DNA of 42,798 nt from Lachnospiraceae bacterium. GTDB lineage: Bacteria; Bacillota; Clostridia; Lachnospirales; Lachnospiraceae. The position numbers were made by a program, and so were the translations under genes. The stretch covers positions 1 through 42,798 of the forward strand of contig QXWV01000022.1 in assembly GCA_009911195.1 (NCBI GenBank), in the 5' to 3' direction. How positions within the stretch are numbered: the first letter of the stretch is position 1; the number at the start of each line of letters is the position of its first letter. This document shows positions 16,916 through 24,922 of the stretch, piece by piece. The notes beneath the pieces are model-generated. The model was given only the letters and a program-made list of their open reading frames with translations, had not been told where the DNA came from and searched no databases.

Positions 16916-18109
16916 ATGAACCATTTTTTTGAATTTTTTTCCTCATTTCTGCGTGACTTTTTACGTGTATCGGATTTACGGATGCCAAGCCATCAAAAAT
17001 CAGGCACTGAAAATTCCGCTTTCCGCTCTTTGCCTGCCGGAATTCCAACGGAAAAAAAGCCTTGGAGGGATGCATTGATAACCTTTTTTCTTCTTATCCT
17101 TGCCACGGCGCTTTCTTTACTGTATTTCGAAATATCAAAAAATTCTGCCAATGTAGCACTTTTATATATTCTCGCTTTAATTTTAATTGCGCGGGGCACG
17201 GACGGTTATTTTTGGGGGATATTCTCTTCACTCATCGGGGTTATCTGCGTGAATTTCCTCTTTACTTACCCATATATGGCACTGAATTTCACTCTGGCCG
17301 GTTACCCGGTAACCTTCCTGGGCATGCTGGCTATCTCTTTTATTACCAGCGCATCCACCACCTATACGAAACGCCAGATGCAAATGCTTGCGGAAAGGGA
17401 ACGGCTTTTAGTTGAGGCGGAAAAAGAAAAAATGCGTGCCAACCTTCTCCGCGCCATCTCCCATGACCTGCGCACCCCTCTAACAAGCATTATAGGTTCT
17501 GGCAGTTCTTACCTGGAAAGCGGAGCACTTCTCGATGAAAGCCAAAAAAATGAACTGGTCAGGCAAATCTATGAAGATTCCAACTGGTTGTTAAATATGG
17601 TGGAAAACCTTCTATCCGTAACGCGGATTCAGGATGGAGCCACTAATGTGAACAAATCTTACGAATCCGTAGAAGAAGTAGTGGCAGAAGCCGTCCTTCG
17701 ATTAAAAAAGCGCCTCCCGGATGCAAGCATTAAAGTCCATGTGCCCGATGAATTGATTATGCTCCCCATGGATGCCATCCTTATTGAACAAGTACTCATC
17801 AATCTTCTGGAAAATGCAGTGCTACATTCAAAAAGCCAGCTACCCATTTCCTGTTATGTGGAAAAGGAAAATAATTCCGTCATTTTTCATGTGCGGGATT
17901 ATGGCATAGGCATTCCCACTGAGCGGCTTCAGACTATTTTTGACGGAACTCCTTATACTGGCAATACATCGGCAGACAGTTCCCGGGGAATGGGTATCGG
18001 GCTATCCATCTGCAAAACGATTATTTCCGCCCACAAAGGCAGTATTGATGTATCCCCCTGTGAACAGGGAACAGATTTTTATTTTTCCCTGCCCGACAGC
18101 GCACAATGA
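16916..18109 (+). CDS. KdpD-like sensor histidine kinase lacking the N-terminal KdpD/Usp domains
   Basis: A 397-residue kinase. Membrane segment with four helices (about 52-148) of the DUF4118 type found in KdpD, then HisKA with His183 (RAISHDLRTPLTSI), and an HATPase with LINLLENAVLHS, RDYGIGI and GMGIGLSICK. Full KdpD is about 900 residues; the ATP-binding KdpD sensor and universal-stress domains are absent, so K+ sensing as in E. coli should not be assumed. Residues 9-35 are encoded by a diverged copy of the intergenic repeat described here. ATG 16916 follows AAAGGG. Partner: the regulator 103 bp downstream. Confidence 0.88.
   Translation: MNHFFEFFSSFLRDFLRVSDLRMPSHQKSGTENSAFRSLPAGIPTEKKPWRDALITFFLLILATALSLLYFEISKNSANVALLYILALILIARGTDGYFWGIFSSLIGVICVNFLFTYPYMALNFTLAGYPVTFLGMLAISFITSASTTYTKRQMQMLAERERLLVEAEKEKMRANLLRAISHDLRTPLTSIIGSGSSYLESGALLDESQKNELVRQIYEDSNWLLNMVENLLSVTRIQDGATNVNKSYESVEEVVAEAVLRLKKRLPDASIKVHVPDELIMLPMDAILIEQVLINLLENAVLHSKSQLPISCYVEKENNSVIFHVRDYGIGIPTERLQTIFDGTPYTGNTSADSSRGMGIGLSICKTIISAHKGSIDVSPCEQGTDFYFSLPDSAQ
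16941..17020 (+). repeat. diverged copy of the hairpin/SD repeat inside a coding region (copy C)
   Basis: Bases 16941-16991 align without gaps to 24594-24644, and nearly all mismatches are transitions; weaker similarity continues to about 17020 (CTGAAAATT against TTGAAAATT). Read on the minus strand it ends in AGAAATGAGG, but no gene start follows there. The plus strand of the copy is translated as part of the KdpD-like N-terminus. Confidence 0.5.
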
Positions 18110-18201
18110 AGCTGCCAAATATCCGCACAAGTGCGTCTACCTGGCTTGTTGCACACGGGTAAAGTATAAATAAAAAAGATAGAAACGTAGAAAGGAAAGG
18201 C

Positions 18202-18216
18202 ATGGACGCTGCATGA
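18202..18216 (+). other. four-codon minicistron overlapping the KdpE-like start
   Basis: AAGGA (18192-18196) is 5 bases before ATG at 18202, which encodes four residues and stops at TGA 18214-18216, overlapping the regulator ATG at 18213 as ATGA. The regulator itself is 12-16 bases from the same binding site. Possible translational coupling; could be chance. Confidence 0.3.
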
Positions 18217-18917
18217 ATACAAAAACTTATATTGTTTTGATAGAAGATGAAAAAAATATCTGTAATTTTATATCCACTACGCTTACCTCCCAGGGGTATA
18301 AGATTTCTACCGCCCCCAATGCCAAAACAGGGATTTCCCTTATTACCTCCGGCTGCCCGGACATCATTCTCCTGGATTTGGGGCTTCCTGACATGGACGG
18401 CATTGATATCATCCGGGAAATCCGTACCTGGGCCAGTATACCTATCATTGTCATATCGGCACGCACCCAGGAAAAGGAAAAGGTCCTCGCCCTGGATACC
18501 GGGGCGGATGATTATATTACCAAACCTTTTGGGCCTTCCGAACTTATGGCACGCATCCGCACTGCCCTGCGGCATAGCAATAGCCTTCATACGGATTCCC
18601 TTCTCACCCAGCGGCCTTACCGGGCGGACGGCTTGGTAATTGATTTTGAAAAAAGGCTGGTTGCTTTGGACGGAATCCCCGTTCATCTGACACAGATAGA
18701 GTTTAAAATCGTTTCCCTGCTGGCGCAGAATTCGGGGAAGGTAATTACCTATGATTCTATTATATCTAAAGTTTGGGGTCCTTACGCGGATGACAATAAC
18801 CGGATTTTGCGGGTCAATATGGCAAATATCAGGCGGAAACTGGAGAAAAACCCTGCAGAACCCCATTATATTTTTACCGAGATTGGGATTGGATACCGAA
18901 TGGTAGAGGAGGGGTGA
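18213..18917 (+). CDS. OmpR-family response regulator, KdpE-like
   Basis: A 234-residue regulator: receiver with Asp55 (DIILLDLGLPDMDG), Thr/Ser switch ISART and Lys104 (ITKPFG), then a winged-helix DNA-binding domain (VHLTQIEFKIVSLLAQNSGK, VNMANIRRKLE, TEIGIGYRMV). Sequence is closest in style to KdpE, matching the DUF4118 kinase upstream, but no kdpFABC potassium pump is in the window. The neighbours downstream are copper genes on the other strand. Confidence 0.9.
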   Translation: MNTKTYIVLIEDEKNICNFISTTLTSQGYKISTAPNAKTGISLITSGCPDIILLDLGLPDMDGIDIIREIRTWASIPIIVISARTQEKEKVLALDTGADDYITKPFGPSELMARIRTALRHSNSLHTDSLLTQRPYRADGLVIDFEKRLVALDGIPVHLTQIEFKIVSLLAQNSGKVITYDSIISKVWGPYADDNNRILRVNMANIRRKLEKNPAEPHYIFTEIGIGYRMVEEG

Positions 18918-18945
18918 CATACCCCTCCCTGATTTGCTTATTTCT
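18908..18945 (+). terminator. terminator hairpin spanning the KdpE-like stop codon
   Basis: GGAGGGGT (18908-18915) and ACCCCTCC (18921-18928) pair around a GACAT loop; the TGA stop (18915-18917) sits at the top of the stem. Pyrimidine-rich, T-rich sequence follows. It separates convergent genes. Confidence 0.65.
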
Positions 18946-18969
18946 TACCCCTATTTATTTCCTTATTTT

Positions 18970-19179
18970 TTAATGTATCTCCATGACTTCGTAACCGGCA
19001 TTTGTTATGGCTTCGGTTATAGCTTCATTAGGGATATCTTTGTCTAAAGTAATATTGGCGCTCTTTTGTTCCAGGCTCATAGTTACGGCGGCTACGCCAT
19101 CCAGTGCTTCCAGGGCTTTTTGTACCCTGGCTGTGCAATGTCCGCAGGACATTCCTTCAATCATTACTTTTTTCGTCAT
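18970..19179 (-). CDS. copZ: internal CopZ-like copper chaperone start within copA
   Basis: In the copA frame a perfect AAGGAGG (19188-19194) lies 8 bases before ATG at 19179, giving a free 69-residue HMA protein ([15 protein letters not shown] start) complete to its stop. The CxxC Cu+ site is present and length matches stand-alone CopZ. The same DNA is the C-terminal domain of CopA. A separate small chaperone is thus likely made by internal initiation; not proven. Confidence 0.6.
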   Translation of the reverse strand: MTKKVMIEGMSCGHCTARVQKALEALDGVAAVTMSLEQKSANITLDKDIPNEAITEAITNAGYEVMEIH

Positions 19180-21750
19180 TTTGGTTTCCTCCTTGGATTT
19201 ATATTTATTGTTGGAAGCATTTAAATTATCTGCTTCTTTTGGGGCTTGCATCGTCTCATGGCCATTTATCTGGCCTTCGTACCCTTTCATATGTCCTTGC
19301 TGCGATTGTGTTTTACTCATTGGCATTTGCCCGTTTAGCATTTGGTTTTCCGTCCTTCCCTCTTTCGGCCTTTCTTTGAAGTTACGAAGCCTTAACGCAT
19401 TGGCAACTACACAAACACTGCTTAGACTCATCGCTGCTGCGCCAAACATAGGGTTGAGTTTTAACCCGAACATCGGATATAAAATCCCGGCAGCCAAAGG
19501 TATACCAATACTGTTGTAAAAGAAAGCCCAGAATAAGTTTTCTTTAATATTTCGGATAACTGCCTTGCTCAGCCGGATAGCCGTAACTGCGTCCCGTAAA
19601 TCGCTTTTCATTAAGATGATATCGGCGCTTTCCATAGCCACATCAGTGCCCGCGCCAATGGCAATGCCCACATCCGCACTGGCCAGCGCAGGGGCATCGT
19701 TTATTCCGTCCCCAATCATGGCAACCTTCCTGCCCTTTTCTTTTAATGACCTGATTTTTTCCTCTTTTTCCCCCGGCAGGACTTCCGCAATCACTTCCTG
19801 GATACCCAGGCTTTTCCTGACAGCTTCTGCTGTTTTCCTATTATCCCCTGTAAGCATAATCGTCTGAATATGCATTTGCTGCAGTTGCCCTATAGCTTCT
19901 ATGGAAGAATCCTTTATAGTATCAGCTACCGCTATGATGGCTGTTAATGGATAACTGCTCTGGGATAATGGGGTATCCGAAGGGTTGCTGCCACCTTCCG
20001 GTTTGCCAGGCACTTCCCCTTTACCAAACCTTTCCTTTTTGCCAAACAGCAGCGGAGTCTTGCCCTCTTCTGATAATTGCCCTATCCTTTGCTCCTGCTC
20101 CGGTGTCAGGGATACTGCATTTTCTTCCATAAACTTCCTGTTACCGGCAAAATATTGGATATCCCCTATTTTCCCTTGAATGCCTTTGCCGAATACCGCT
20201 TGGAATTCTGTAACCTCCGGCAAATTGAGCCCTAATTCTTTGGCATATCCCACTATGGCCTCGGATAGGGGGTGTTCGCTTGGCTTTTCCAAGGCTGCGG
20301 CAAAGGCAACTGTTTCTTCCTTGTTACCGCTATAGTCAATCACATCTGTCACCCTGGGTTTCCCTTCCGTTATTGTTCCCGTTTTATCCAGCACTACAGT
20401 ATCCACATTTTTGGCTTCCTGCAAAGCTTCCCCTGATTTAATCAATACGCCATATTTTGCGCCTACCCCAGTTCCCACCATAATTGCTACCGGGGTTGCC
20501 AGCCCCAGGGCACAAGGGCAGGAAATCACCAGCACTGCAATCCCTACAGACATAGAGAATTCAAATCCTGCACCGCTTATCAGCCAGATAGCCGCTGCCA
20601 AAAGGGCAATTCCTATTACCACCGGAACAAAAACCCCTGCAATTTTGTCCGCCAGCCTGGCAATGGGCGCTTTGGATGCCCCGGCTTCTTCCACTAAACG
20701 GATAATCTGGGATAAGGTAGTGTCTTCCCCTACTTTCTCGGCACGGCATTTTAGTGCCCCTGCTTTGTTTACTGTGGCGGATACCACTTTGTCCCCCGCA
20801 CTTTTTTCCACAGGAATGCTCTCTCCTGTAATCGCCGATTCGTCTACACTGGAATTTCCTTCCAGTACAAGGCCATCCACAGGCACAAGGCTGCCTGGCT
20901 TTACCAAAAACACATCCCCTCTTTTCACCTCTTCTGTGGGAATCTGCTCCTCGCTGCCGTCTTCCCGGAGAACCACCGCCGTTTTCGGCGACAAATCCAT
21001 TAGCTTTGTAATTGCCGCGCTTGTTTTCCCTTTCGACTTGGTTTCCAGGTATTTTCCAACCGTGATTAGGGTCAGGATGGTTCCAGCCGATTCAAAATAA
21101 ATATCCATGGCATACTGTTCCACCAAAGCCATATCGCTATGCCCCAGCCCATAGCCAATCCTAAAAATCGCAAAGCAGCCATATACCACTGCCGCCGATG
21201 CGCCGATAGCAATCAGGCTGTCCATGTTCGGGCTTCCCCGGAACAATGTCTTAAAGCCTACTTTAAAATATCTCTGGTTCACATACAAAATGGGGAGCAA
21301 AAGCAAAAACTGGGAAAATCCAAAAGCCAAGGCATTTTCATTCCCATGAAAAGCCGCCTTGATAAAAGAAGGGACAGGCAGGCCGAACCATTCATAAAAC
21401 ATATGATGCATGGAAATATACATTAAAGGAACTAAAAAGCCTATGGAAATGGCAAGACGCCACTTCATCGCCTTTTCCGCCGCCTGTGCACTTTTTTTCA
21501 AGGCATCCTCTTTGACAGCGGATGCCTCACGTTCCCCTTCCTTTTTCCCGCTCTCCTTTTTGCTCGCCCCATATCCAGCCTTTTCTACAGCCGTAATAAT
21601 TTCCTGTACCGATGCCGTTCCTTCCACTCCCATGGAATTAGTCAACAGGCTCACCGAACAGGATGTAACGCCCGGCACTTTGGATACTGCCTTTTCCACA
21701 TGGGCGCTGCATGCTGCACAGCTCATACCAGTTACCATATATTGTTCCAT
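18970..21750 (-). CDS. copA: copper-exporting P1B ATPase with fused C-terminal CopZ domain
   Basis: A 926-residue Cu+ efflux pump. N-terminal HMA domain with MSCAAC (Cys11, Cys14); membrane helices from about 98; actuator TGES (308-311); copper-site [10 protein letters not shown] (411-420); phosphorylation Asp455 in DKTGTIT; hinge GDGINDAP. After the last helices and a 60-residue Met/Gln/His/Asn-rich linker comes a second HMA domain (MSCGHC, final 69 residues) equal to a whole CopZ chaperone. That domain has its own SD and ATG inside the gene. ATG 21750 follows GGAGG. 60 bp downstream of csoR and surely repressed by it. Confidence 0.95.
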   Translation of the reverse strand: MEQYMVTGMSCAACSAHVEKAVSKVPGVTSCSVSLLTNSMGVEGTASVQEIITAVEKAGYGASKKESGKKEGEREASAVKEDALKKSAQAAEKAMKWRLAISIGFLVPLMYISMHHMFYEWFGLPVPSFIKAAFHGNENALAFGFSQFLLLLPILYVNQRYFKVGFKTLFRGSPNMDSLIAIGASAAVVYGCFAIFRIGYGLGHSDMALVEQYAMDIYFESAGTILTLITVGKYLETKSKGKTSAAITKLMDLSPKTAVVLREDGSEEQIPTEEVKRGDVFLVKPGSLVPVDGLVLEGNSSVDESAITGESIPVEKSAGDKVVSATVNKAGALKCRAEKVGEDTTLSQIIRLVEEAGASKAPIARLADKIAGVFVPVVIGIALLAAAIWLISGAGFEFSMSVGIAVLVISCPCALGLATPVAIMVGTGVGAKYGVLIKSGEALQEAKNVDTVVLDKTGTITEGKPRVTDVIDYSGNKEETVAFAAALEKPSEHPLSEAIVGYAKELGLNLPEVTEFQAVFGKGIQGKIGDIQYFAGNRKFMEENAVSLTPEQEQRIGQLSEEGKTPLLFGKKERFGKGEVPGKPEGGSNPSDTPLSQSSYPLTAIIAVADTIKDSSIEAIGQLQQMHIQTIMLTGDNRKTAEAVRKSLGIQEVIAEVLPGEKEEKIRSLKEKGRKVAMIGDGINDAPALASADVGIAIGAGTDVAMESADIILMKSDLRDAVTAIRLSKAVIRNIKENLFWAFFYNSIGIPLAAGILYPMFGLKLNPMFGAAAMSLSSVCVVANALRLRNFKERPKEGRTENQMLNGQMPMSKTQSQQGHMKGYEGQINGHETMQAPKEADNLNASNNKYKSKEETKMTKKVMIEGMSCGHCTARVQKALEALDGVAAVTMSLEQKSANITLDKDIPNEAITEAITNAGYEVMEIH

Positions 21751-21810
21751 ACTTACCTCCATAATGCCGCTTTGCCGCATTTTCTCATTGTCTGCTGCCT
21801 ATGGCCGCCG

Positions 21811-22131
21811 CTATTTCATAACTTTCTGCAAAGTTTCTACCAACTCGTCTATCGTTTCTTCTTTCCCTTCTTTTATATCGTTTACCACACAGCTTCGGAT
21901 ATGGTTGGCGAGAAGCACCTTATTGAAACTGTTCAGGGCTGCATTGACCGCTGCTACCTGAATGAGGATGTCGGTACAGTACCGCTCTTCCTCCACCATT
22001 CCTTTGATACCCCGTATCTGGCCTTCTATACGGTTCAGGCGGTGTATCAAGTCTTTGTATTCCTTTTCCTGCCGCATTTTGGTTTTCTCGCTGTGGCAGC
22101 AGCCTTTTTCTTTTTGAGCGTTTCCGTCCAT
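21811..22131 (-). CDS. csoR: copper-sensing repressor CsoR
   Basis: A 106-residue all-helical DUF156 repressor. Cu+ ligands are in place: Cys52 (RYCTDILIQ), His77 and Cys81 (ANHIRSC). The start of the conserved fold is IHRLNRIEGQIRGI. An additional N-terminal GCCHSEK may bind metal. The ATG at 22131 is preferred over 22143 because ATGAGG six bases upstream serves as its binding site, as at purC. First gene of csoR-copA; its operator lies in the promoter. Confidence 0.93.
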   Translation of the reverse strand: MDGNAQKEKGCCHSEKTKMRQEKEYKDLIHRLNRIEGQIRGIKGMVEEERYCTDILIQVAAVNAALNSFNKVLLANHIRSCVVNDIKEGKEETIDELVETLQKVMK

Positions 22132-22157
22132 CTTATTCCTCATTTCTGCGCCTTTCG
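22132..22157 (-). repeat. hairpin/SD element before csoR (copy D)
   Basis: CTGCG and CGCAG pair around AAAGG on the minus strand, followed by AAATGAGG and the csoR ATG after six bases. Confidence 0.55.
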
Positions 22158-22244
22158 CAGCTTTTTATAAATACAATACTATTTTAACCGCACCGGCAGC
22201 ACCATATTCTTTTAGATATCAGAATGCATTTCTTTATCAATATT

Positions 22245-22273
22245 ACTATATACCCTATGGGGGTATATGTCAA
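22245..22273 (-). promoter_or_regulatory. csoR-copA promoter with CsoR operator in the spacer
   Basis: Minus strand: TTGACA (22268-22273), 17-bp spacer, TATAGT (22245-22250). The spacer contains TACCCCCATAGGGTA (22251-22265), a near-palindrome matching CsoR sites of other Firmicutes. Bound CsoR would block RNA polymerase; Cu+ would release it. Confidence 0.85.
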
Positions 22274-22290
22274 GCATGTTTTATGGGAAA

Positions 22291-22330
22291 ATTTGTGACA
22301 GCGAAGCCGGAAGGCTGAACTGTTACAAAT
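22291..22330. other. long hairpin between csoR promoter and zinc ATPase
   Basis: ATTTGTGACAG (22291-22301) pairs at all 11 positions (one G-U as plus-strand RNA) with CTGTTACAAAT (22320-22330), with inner AGCC/GGCT. A T-run follows on the plus strand although no plus-strand gene ends here. Confidence 0.45.
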
Positions 22331-22338
22331 ATTTTTAA

Positions 22339-22398
22339 GGGCAGCATATCGAACCCACTCCCCTGTGCTAAAGGGATGTATCTCCCGGCATGCTGCCC
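22339..22398. other. 9-bp inverted repeat with 42-nt loop
   Basis: GGGCAGCAT (22339-22347) and ATGCTGCCC (22390-22398) are perfect inverted copies just beyond the zinc ATPase stop. No T-run adjoins the arms, so it is a poor terminator; role unknown. Confidence 0.4.
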
Positions 22399-22430
22399 AT
22401 AACTCATATTATCTCTATTTCACTTCACCT

Positions 22431-24302
22431 CTATTTCATAGCCCTCATTGCATTGAGGATAGCAATCACCGCTACACCCACATCGGCAAACACTGCTGCC
22501 CACATGGAAGCCATTCCCACTGCGGCTAATAACAGCACAAGCACTTTTATCCCGATAGCAAACACAATGTTCTGCTTTACAATTGTCAAGGTTTTCCTGG
22601 AAATCTGCATTGCCTTTGAAATTTTAGAAGGTTCATCCGTCATAATGACTACATCCGCTGCCTCTATAGCCGCATCGGAACCAAGGCCGCCCATGGCAAT
22701 TCCAATATCCGCCCTGGCCAGTACAGGGGCATCGTTGATGCCATCCCCTACAAAAATAAGTTTACCTTTTTCCGATTTCGCCGCCAGCATTTCTTCTACC
22801 CGGTCCACTTTATCCCCGGGAAGCAGCTCTGCATATACTTCTTTGATTCCCAGTTCCCTTGCTATACTTTCAGCCGTCTTTTTACGGTCTCCCGTCAACA
22901 TAGCGATACGCTTTATACCCGCCGATTTCAAACCGGCTACTGCTGCGGACGCATCTTCTTTCACCACATCCGCAATCACGATATAACCCAGATATTCTTT
23001 TTCTTTGGCCACATGGACAATCGTACCGATTTCTTCCGTCTCTGCCGCCTTTATGCCGTTCCCTTCCATCAGCCTGCTGTTTCCGGCCAGAATACGTTTC
23101 CCATCCAACACCGCACAAATGCCATGCCCCGCTTCTTCCTCTACATCTTTCAGGCGTGTGCCATCCACTTCTTTGCCATAAGCCTGCATCAATGATTTGG
23201 AAATAGGATGGTTGGAAAAGCTTTCCGCATATGCTGCCGTCTCCAACAAAACTGATTCGGAAATCCCCTCTGCCGGCGTCAGTTTCTTTACAACAAACGT
23301 TCCCTTTGTCAAAGTTCCCGTCTTATCCATAACGATAATTTCCCCATCCGCTAAAGCTTCCAGATAGTTGCTTCCCTTAATCAGAATCCCTTCCCTGCTG
23401 GCTCCGCCCAGCCCTCCAAAAAAGCTCAAAGGTATACTGATGACAAGGGCACAAGGGCAGGAAATAACAAGAAAGCTAAGTGCCCTGTATATCCAGTCAG
23501 CCCAGCCCCCTCCAGTTACAAGGGGAGGAATTAGGGCAAGGAGCAGGGCAAGCCCTACCACAATAGGCGTATAGTATCTTGCAAATTTTGTTATGAAATG
23601 CTCCGCTTCTGACTTTTTGTTGCCCGCATTTTCCACTAAATCCAGAATCTTTGCCACAGTGGATTCCCCAAAGTTTTTTGAAACCTTTACTTCCAATACC
23701 CCGGAAAGGTTCACACAGCCACTTATGACATTTTCGCCTTCCGCCACATCCCTGGGCAGGCTTTCCCCCGTAAGGGCCATCGTATCCAGAGAGGAAGCCC
23801 CTTTTACCACCATGCCATCCAAGGGAATCCTTTCCCCTGGTTTTATCAAAATCACCTCGCCTATGGATACTTCTTCCGGGCCTACTTCCACTGTTTCCCC
23901 ATCCCTGATTACATTAGCATAATCGGGGCGGATATCCATCAAGTCGGCAATGGATTTCCTGGATTTATTTACCGCATAGGACTGGAAGCATTCCCCCACC
24001 TGGTAAAACAGCATAACCGCCACCGCTTCCGCATATTCGCCTACAACAAATGCCCCTACTGTAGCTACCATCATCAGGAAGTTTTCGTCGAAAATCTGCC
24101 CCTGCCCAATATTCTTTACCGCTTTCCTCACCACATCCCCGCCTATGACAATATAGGCGGCCAGGAATATGGGCAGGGCTGCACTGATGCCAAAGAAGGC
24201 AGCAGGAATCACCGTTACAAAACGGGAAAACACCACCGCTGCCAGGTAAATAACAGCCCCTGCCCCTACCCTTTTTATCCTTTTCTTCAATTTTTTACTC
24301 AT
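22431..24302 (-). CDS. P1B-type heavy-metal ATPase (Zn/Cd/Pb type), no N-terminal HMA
   Basis: A 623-residue metal pump of the ZntA/CadA kind: actuator TGES (178-181), metal site SCPCALVIS (Cys282, Cys284), phosphorylation Asp326 in DKTGTLTKG, hinge [11 protein letters not shown], and the C-terminal Asp-bearing helix FADVGVAVIAILNA typical of zinc/cadmium pumps. Family members usually begin with one or two HMA domains; here the protein starts directly with membrane helices and the HMA unit is encoded by the gene just upstream. ATG 24302 follows GAGGAG. Third gene of the arsR-HMA-ATPase operon. Confidence 0.93.
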   Translation of the reverse strand: MSKKLKKRIKRVGAGAVIYLAAVVFSRFVTVIPAAFFGISAALPIFLAAYIVIGGDVVRKAVKNIGQGQIFDENFLMMVATVGAFVVGEYAEAVAVMLFYQVGECFQSYAVNKSRKSIADLMDIRPDYANVIRDGETVEVGPEEVSIGEVILIKPGERIPLDGMVVKGASSLDTMALTGESLPRDVAEGENVISGCVNLSGVLEVKVSKNFGESTVAKILDLVENAGNKKSEAEHFITKFARYYTPIVVGLALLLALIPPLVTGGGWADWIYRALSFLVISCPCALVISIPLSFFGGLGGASREGILIKGSNYLEALADGEIIVMDKTGTLTKGTFVVKKLTPAEGISESVLLETAAYAESFSNHPISKSLMQAYGKEVDGTRLKDVEEEAGHGICAVLDGKRILAGNSRLMEGNGIKAAETEEIGTIVHVAKEKEYLGYIVIADVVKEDASAAVAGLKSAGIKRIAMLTGDRKKTAESIARELGIKEVYAELLPGDKVDRVEEMLAAKSEKGKLIFVGDGINDAPVLARADIGIAMGGLGSDAAIEAADVVIMTDEPSKISKAMQISRKTLTIVKQNIVFAIGIKVLVLLLAAVGMASMWAAVFADVGVAVIAILNAMRAMK

Positions 24303-24365
24303 AATCTCCTCATTTCCATGCTGCGTTTTATGTCAGATTTTTATGGCATATTTCTATCCGCAGCC

Positions 24366-24587
24366 TTATTTTTCTATGACTTCCACATCAGGTTCATACT
24401 TTTTCACTACTTTTTTAATTTCTTTTGTTATTTTATCCGCCTTCGTGTCATCCACTTCCACTATGAGCTTGCGAGTCATAAAAGTCACAGTGCTACTTTG
24501 GACTCCTGCCAGTTTTCCTACCGCTGCCTCAATTTCTGCTGCACAATGTGCACAATCCAAATCCTCAAGAATATACATTTTTTTCAT
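24366..24587 (-). CDS. stand-alone HMA metal-binding protein
   Basis: A 73-residue HMA (ferredoxin-like) domain with metal site DCAHC near residues 11-15, preceded by YILEDL; this DCxxC form is that of the N-terminal domain of CadA/ZntA, not of CopZ (MxCxxC). It most likely hands zinc or cadmium to the ATPase 63 bp downstream, replacing that pump's missing domain. ATG 24587 follows ATGGAG. Its leader is the long structured repeat. Confidence 0.9.
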   Translation of the reverse strand: MKKMYILEDLDCAHCAAEIEAAVGKLAGVQSSTVTFMTRKLIVEVDDTKADKITKEIKKVVKKYEPDVEVIEK

Positions 24588-24695
24588 TTTTTACTCCATT
24601 TCTGCGCAGCTTTTTGCGCCTGTCAAGTTTATGGATGCTGCGCAGACACAAACTTGTGATTGAAAATTTTTAATTTTCAATCTTTACTCCTATTC
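24588..24695 (-). repeat. structured leader repeat, copy A
   Basis: Read on the minus strand: an 11-bp-arm palindrome GATTGAAAATT/AATTTTCAATC (24658-24682); a 10-bp stem CAAGTTTGTG/CATAAACTTG (24656-24647 with 24633-24624, one G-U) enclosing CTGCGCAG; a small GCGC/GCGC hairpin with 8-nt loop (24619-24604); then AGAAATGGAG and the HMA gene ATG. Over 90% identical to 34693-34790. Confidence 0.8.
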
Positions 24696-24905
24696 CAGTT
24701 CCGCATGAGCCCTCCTGACGCCGGCTTTTGCGGAGGAGTTTCCGGCCGTTTGCACGGCCTGAAATTCCTCCGGGGCGTCTTCCGGGCTCTTGCTGTTTTC
24801 CAGTTCCGTATGAGCCCTCCCGACGCCGGCTTTTGCGGAGGAGTTTCCAGCCGTTTGCACGGCCTGAAATCCCTCCGGAACGCCTTCCGGGCTCTTGCTG
24901 TTTTC
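24696..24905. repeat. two tandem 105-bp direct repeats
   Basis: Units 24696-24800 and 24801-24905 begin CAGTTCCG and share near-identical sequence (for example TTGCACGGCCTGAAAT and TTCCGGGCTCTTGCTG). One diverged unit occurs at 34801-34903 beside the other copy of the structured leader. Reading frames cross the units on both strands (89 codons on the minus strand) but have no SD or known homology, so I do not call a gene. A few GC-rich inverted segments are present. Confidence 0.8.
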
Positions 24906-24922
24906 CTGTTCCGCTTTCTCCC

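Noticed and set aside
18021-18920. 299-codon frame antisense to the KdpE-like gene
   Set aside because: The plus frame encodes a complete receiver and winged helix; the antisense frame has no SD or motifs.
24696-24905. Possible CRISPR array
   Set aside because: Only two directly abutting 105-bp units, no spacers and no cas genes.
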